Of a DNA stretch of 64,000 bases, positions 62,942 through 64,000 are shown piece after piece. Source of the stretch: Olleya sp. Bg11-27 (GTDB taxonomy: Bacteria; Bacteroidota; Bacteroidia; Flavobacteriales; Flavobacteriaceae); contig NZ_CP025117.1 in the NCBI RefSeq assembly GCF_002831645.1, positions 689,514 through 753,513 on the forward strand, read 5' to 3'. Made by a program: the position numbers and the translations under genes. The stretch's first letter is position 1. The number at the start of each line of letters is the position of its first letter. The notes under the pieces were generated by a model. The model saw only the letters and a list, made by a program, of their open reading frames with translations, was not told the origin of the DNA and did not search any database.

Positions 62942-64000
62942 ATATACTTATAGTACCTTTTCACGATTGGAGAAAAATTCTTCTTGAAGGATTTAGAACT
63001 AGAGATGCACATTTTATAGAGCATTTAAATGAAAATAGTGCAGATGTAAAAGTGGTTATTAATAGACCTACAACACTAGTCGAAATCTTACTTAAAAGAA
63101 AACCAAATTTAATAAAAGGAAAGGTTGTTTATTCAAAAGCAAACTTTAAACTTTATGAAGTTAGCAAGAATTTTTATGTAATAGATTTTGTATCCAATGA
63201 TATTTTTGGTCAAGTGCTTAACGGTTATAAGTGGTTTATTTCACAGTATGAAAATCCAAAATATATAAACTTCATTAAAGAGTCTTTAAATAAATTAGGG
63301 ATTAATGAAGATTACTTTTTACTTAATCAAAACATATTTGCGAGTAAATTATCTAAATCCTTAAATCCTAAAAAATCTGTTTTTGATGCTTGGGATAACT
63401 TTGCAAAGTTTAATGTCTATTCAAAAATTAAAGAAGAGATTTTTTCTGCCTATAAAGAATATGCTAAGATCTGTGATTTCTGGATTACAAATTCCAATGA
63501 TAATATTAGAGATTTTTCAAAAGTATATCAACCTAAAGAGCTTGTACTAATTAAAAATGGTGTGGATGTTTCTAGATTTGCTCTTGATAAACAATCAGAA
63601 ATTCCTGACGATATGAAAAATATACCGAGGCCAATTGTTGGTTTTGGCGGAAAAATCACTCATCTTCTAGATGTTGATTTATTAAATGAAACGATGAAAC
63701 AAACTAAAAATACTTCCTTTGTTTTTGTAGGTCAGGTTTTAGATAAACAAGTGTTTAATAGTATTTTAAAATTAGATAACTTTTATTATTTAGGAGATAA
63801 ACACTACGAAGTATATCCAAACTATGTAAAAAACTTTGATATCTGTATAGTGCCTTACGTTGTTGACGAAGACAAGAAATCTGGGGCAAACTCCATTAAA
63901 GTTTACGAGTATTTAGCAACTACAAAAAAAGTGATTGGTACAGACTCTAATGGCTTAGAAGAATTAAAAGAACATTTATATATAATTCATAATGCCGAAG
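62938..64000 (+). CDS. GT-B type glycosyltransferase, 3' end cut by window edge
   Basis: Starts at ATG 62938, overlapping the polymerase stop by 4 bases (ATGA), and stays open to the window end (354 visible codons). 'MNILIVPFHDWRKILLEGFR' starts it, 'LVLIKNGVDVSRF' marks the inter-domain junction of a GT-B fold, and 'IVPYVVDEDKKSGANSIKVY' with 'EYLATTKKVIGTD' is the donor-sugar-binding region of GT4-like enzymes. The overall look is of a TuaH-like glycosyltransferase. The locus continues beyond the window. Confidence 0.85.
   Translation, partial: MNILIVPFHDWRKILLEGFRTRDAHFIEHLNENSADVKVVINRPTTLVEILLKRKPNLIKGKVVYSKANFKLYEVSKNFYVIDFVSNDIFGQVLNGYKWFISQYENPKYINFIKESLNKLGINEDYFLLNQNIFASKLSKSLNPKKSVFDAWDNFAKFNVYSKIKEEIFSAYKEYAKICDFWITNSNDNIRDFSKVYQPKELVLIKNGVDVSRFALDKQSEIPDDMKNIPRPIVGFGGKITHLLDVDLLNETMKQTKNTSFVFVGQVLDKQVFNSILKLDNFYYLGDKHYEVYPNYVKNFDICIVPYVVDEDKKSGANSIKVYEYLATTKKVIGTDSNGLEELKEHLYIIHNAE

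Noticed and set aside
43139-64000. Horizontally acquired genomic island
   Set aside because: Polysaccharide loci often move, but no integrase, tRNA target, flanking repeat or clear base-composition change was seen at its left border, and the right border is outside the window.

Overview
The window looks like one continuous chromosomal stretch of a marine-type Flavobacteriaceae bacterium (phylum Bacteroidota). The DNA is AT-rich. Many gene starts have the Bacteroidota -7 promoter element TAnnTTTG, and Shine-Dalgarno motifs are essentially absent. Several families are typical of that group: DUF4175, DUF4837, head-GIN, DUF2339/DUF3999, a GldL-like membrane protein, a flavobacterial GlnRS with a C-terminal tail, and small lipoproteins. 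No insertion sequence, prophage or CRISPR array was seen.

Layout. 1-5126: RNase R (start cut by the window edge) and small membrane or envelope genes. 5127-5758: a gene-poor stretch with two degraded dispersed repeats and a possible type I toxin-antitoxin locus, namely a 27-residue hydrophobic peptide with hairpins on both sides and a candidate antisense RNA. 5759-18595: tRNA-Cys, folB, glnS, a DUF2339/DUF3999/TPM membrane group, a FemAB/GNAT-like protein, an SPFH protein, a probable outer-membrane barrel and gltX. 18845-24696: DUF4175, ybeY and mnmG. 22734-26986: six ParB-type (parS-like) palindromes. Most lie in a 2.3-kb T-rich non-coding stretch after mnmG that ends in two 444/439-bp imperfect tandem repeats, each headed by a parS-like site. 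27034-34825: a methyltransferase, an OmpH/Skp lipoprotein, a decayed copy of a secreted-protein gene and its intact paralogue, with holB, a lipid-kinase-like gene and a DoxX-like gene between them on the minus strand. 34842-43123: pgk, a MltD-like transglycosylase, DUF4837, tatA, an M23 peptidase, a GH3-family protein and a nucleoside-phosphorylase-fold protein.

43139-64000 is a surface-polysaccharide locus that runs off the right edge. A Wzz-like protein is followed by a UDP-GlcNAc epimerase/dehydrogenase pair and the dTDP-rhamnose set rfbBACD. Next come cysQ, a double DUF2061 protein, cysC and cysD, an MBOAT acyltransferase with its partner, and cysN. The locus continues with a flippase, a hexapeptide acyltransferase, a sulfotransferase, a glycosyltransferase, a Wzy-like polymerase and a second, cut-off glycosyltransferase. 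PAPS synthesis (CysDN plus CysC), PAP removal (CysQ) and a sulfotransferase occur together, and no PAPS reductase or sulfite reductase is present. The locus therefore probably makes a sulfated, acylated, rhamnose- and uronate-containing O-antigen or exopolysaccharide.

The most unusual signals are the parS-repeat region after mnmG and the possible type I toxin-antitoxin locus near 5.4 kb.
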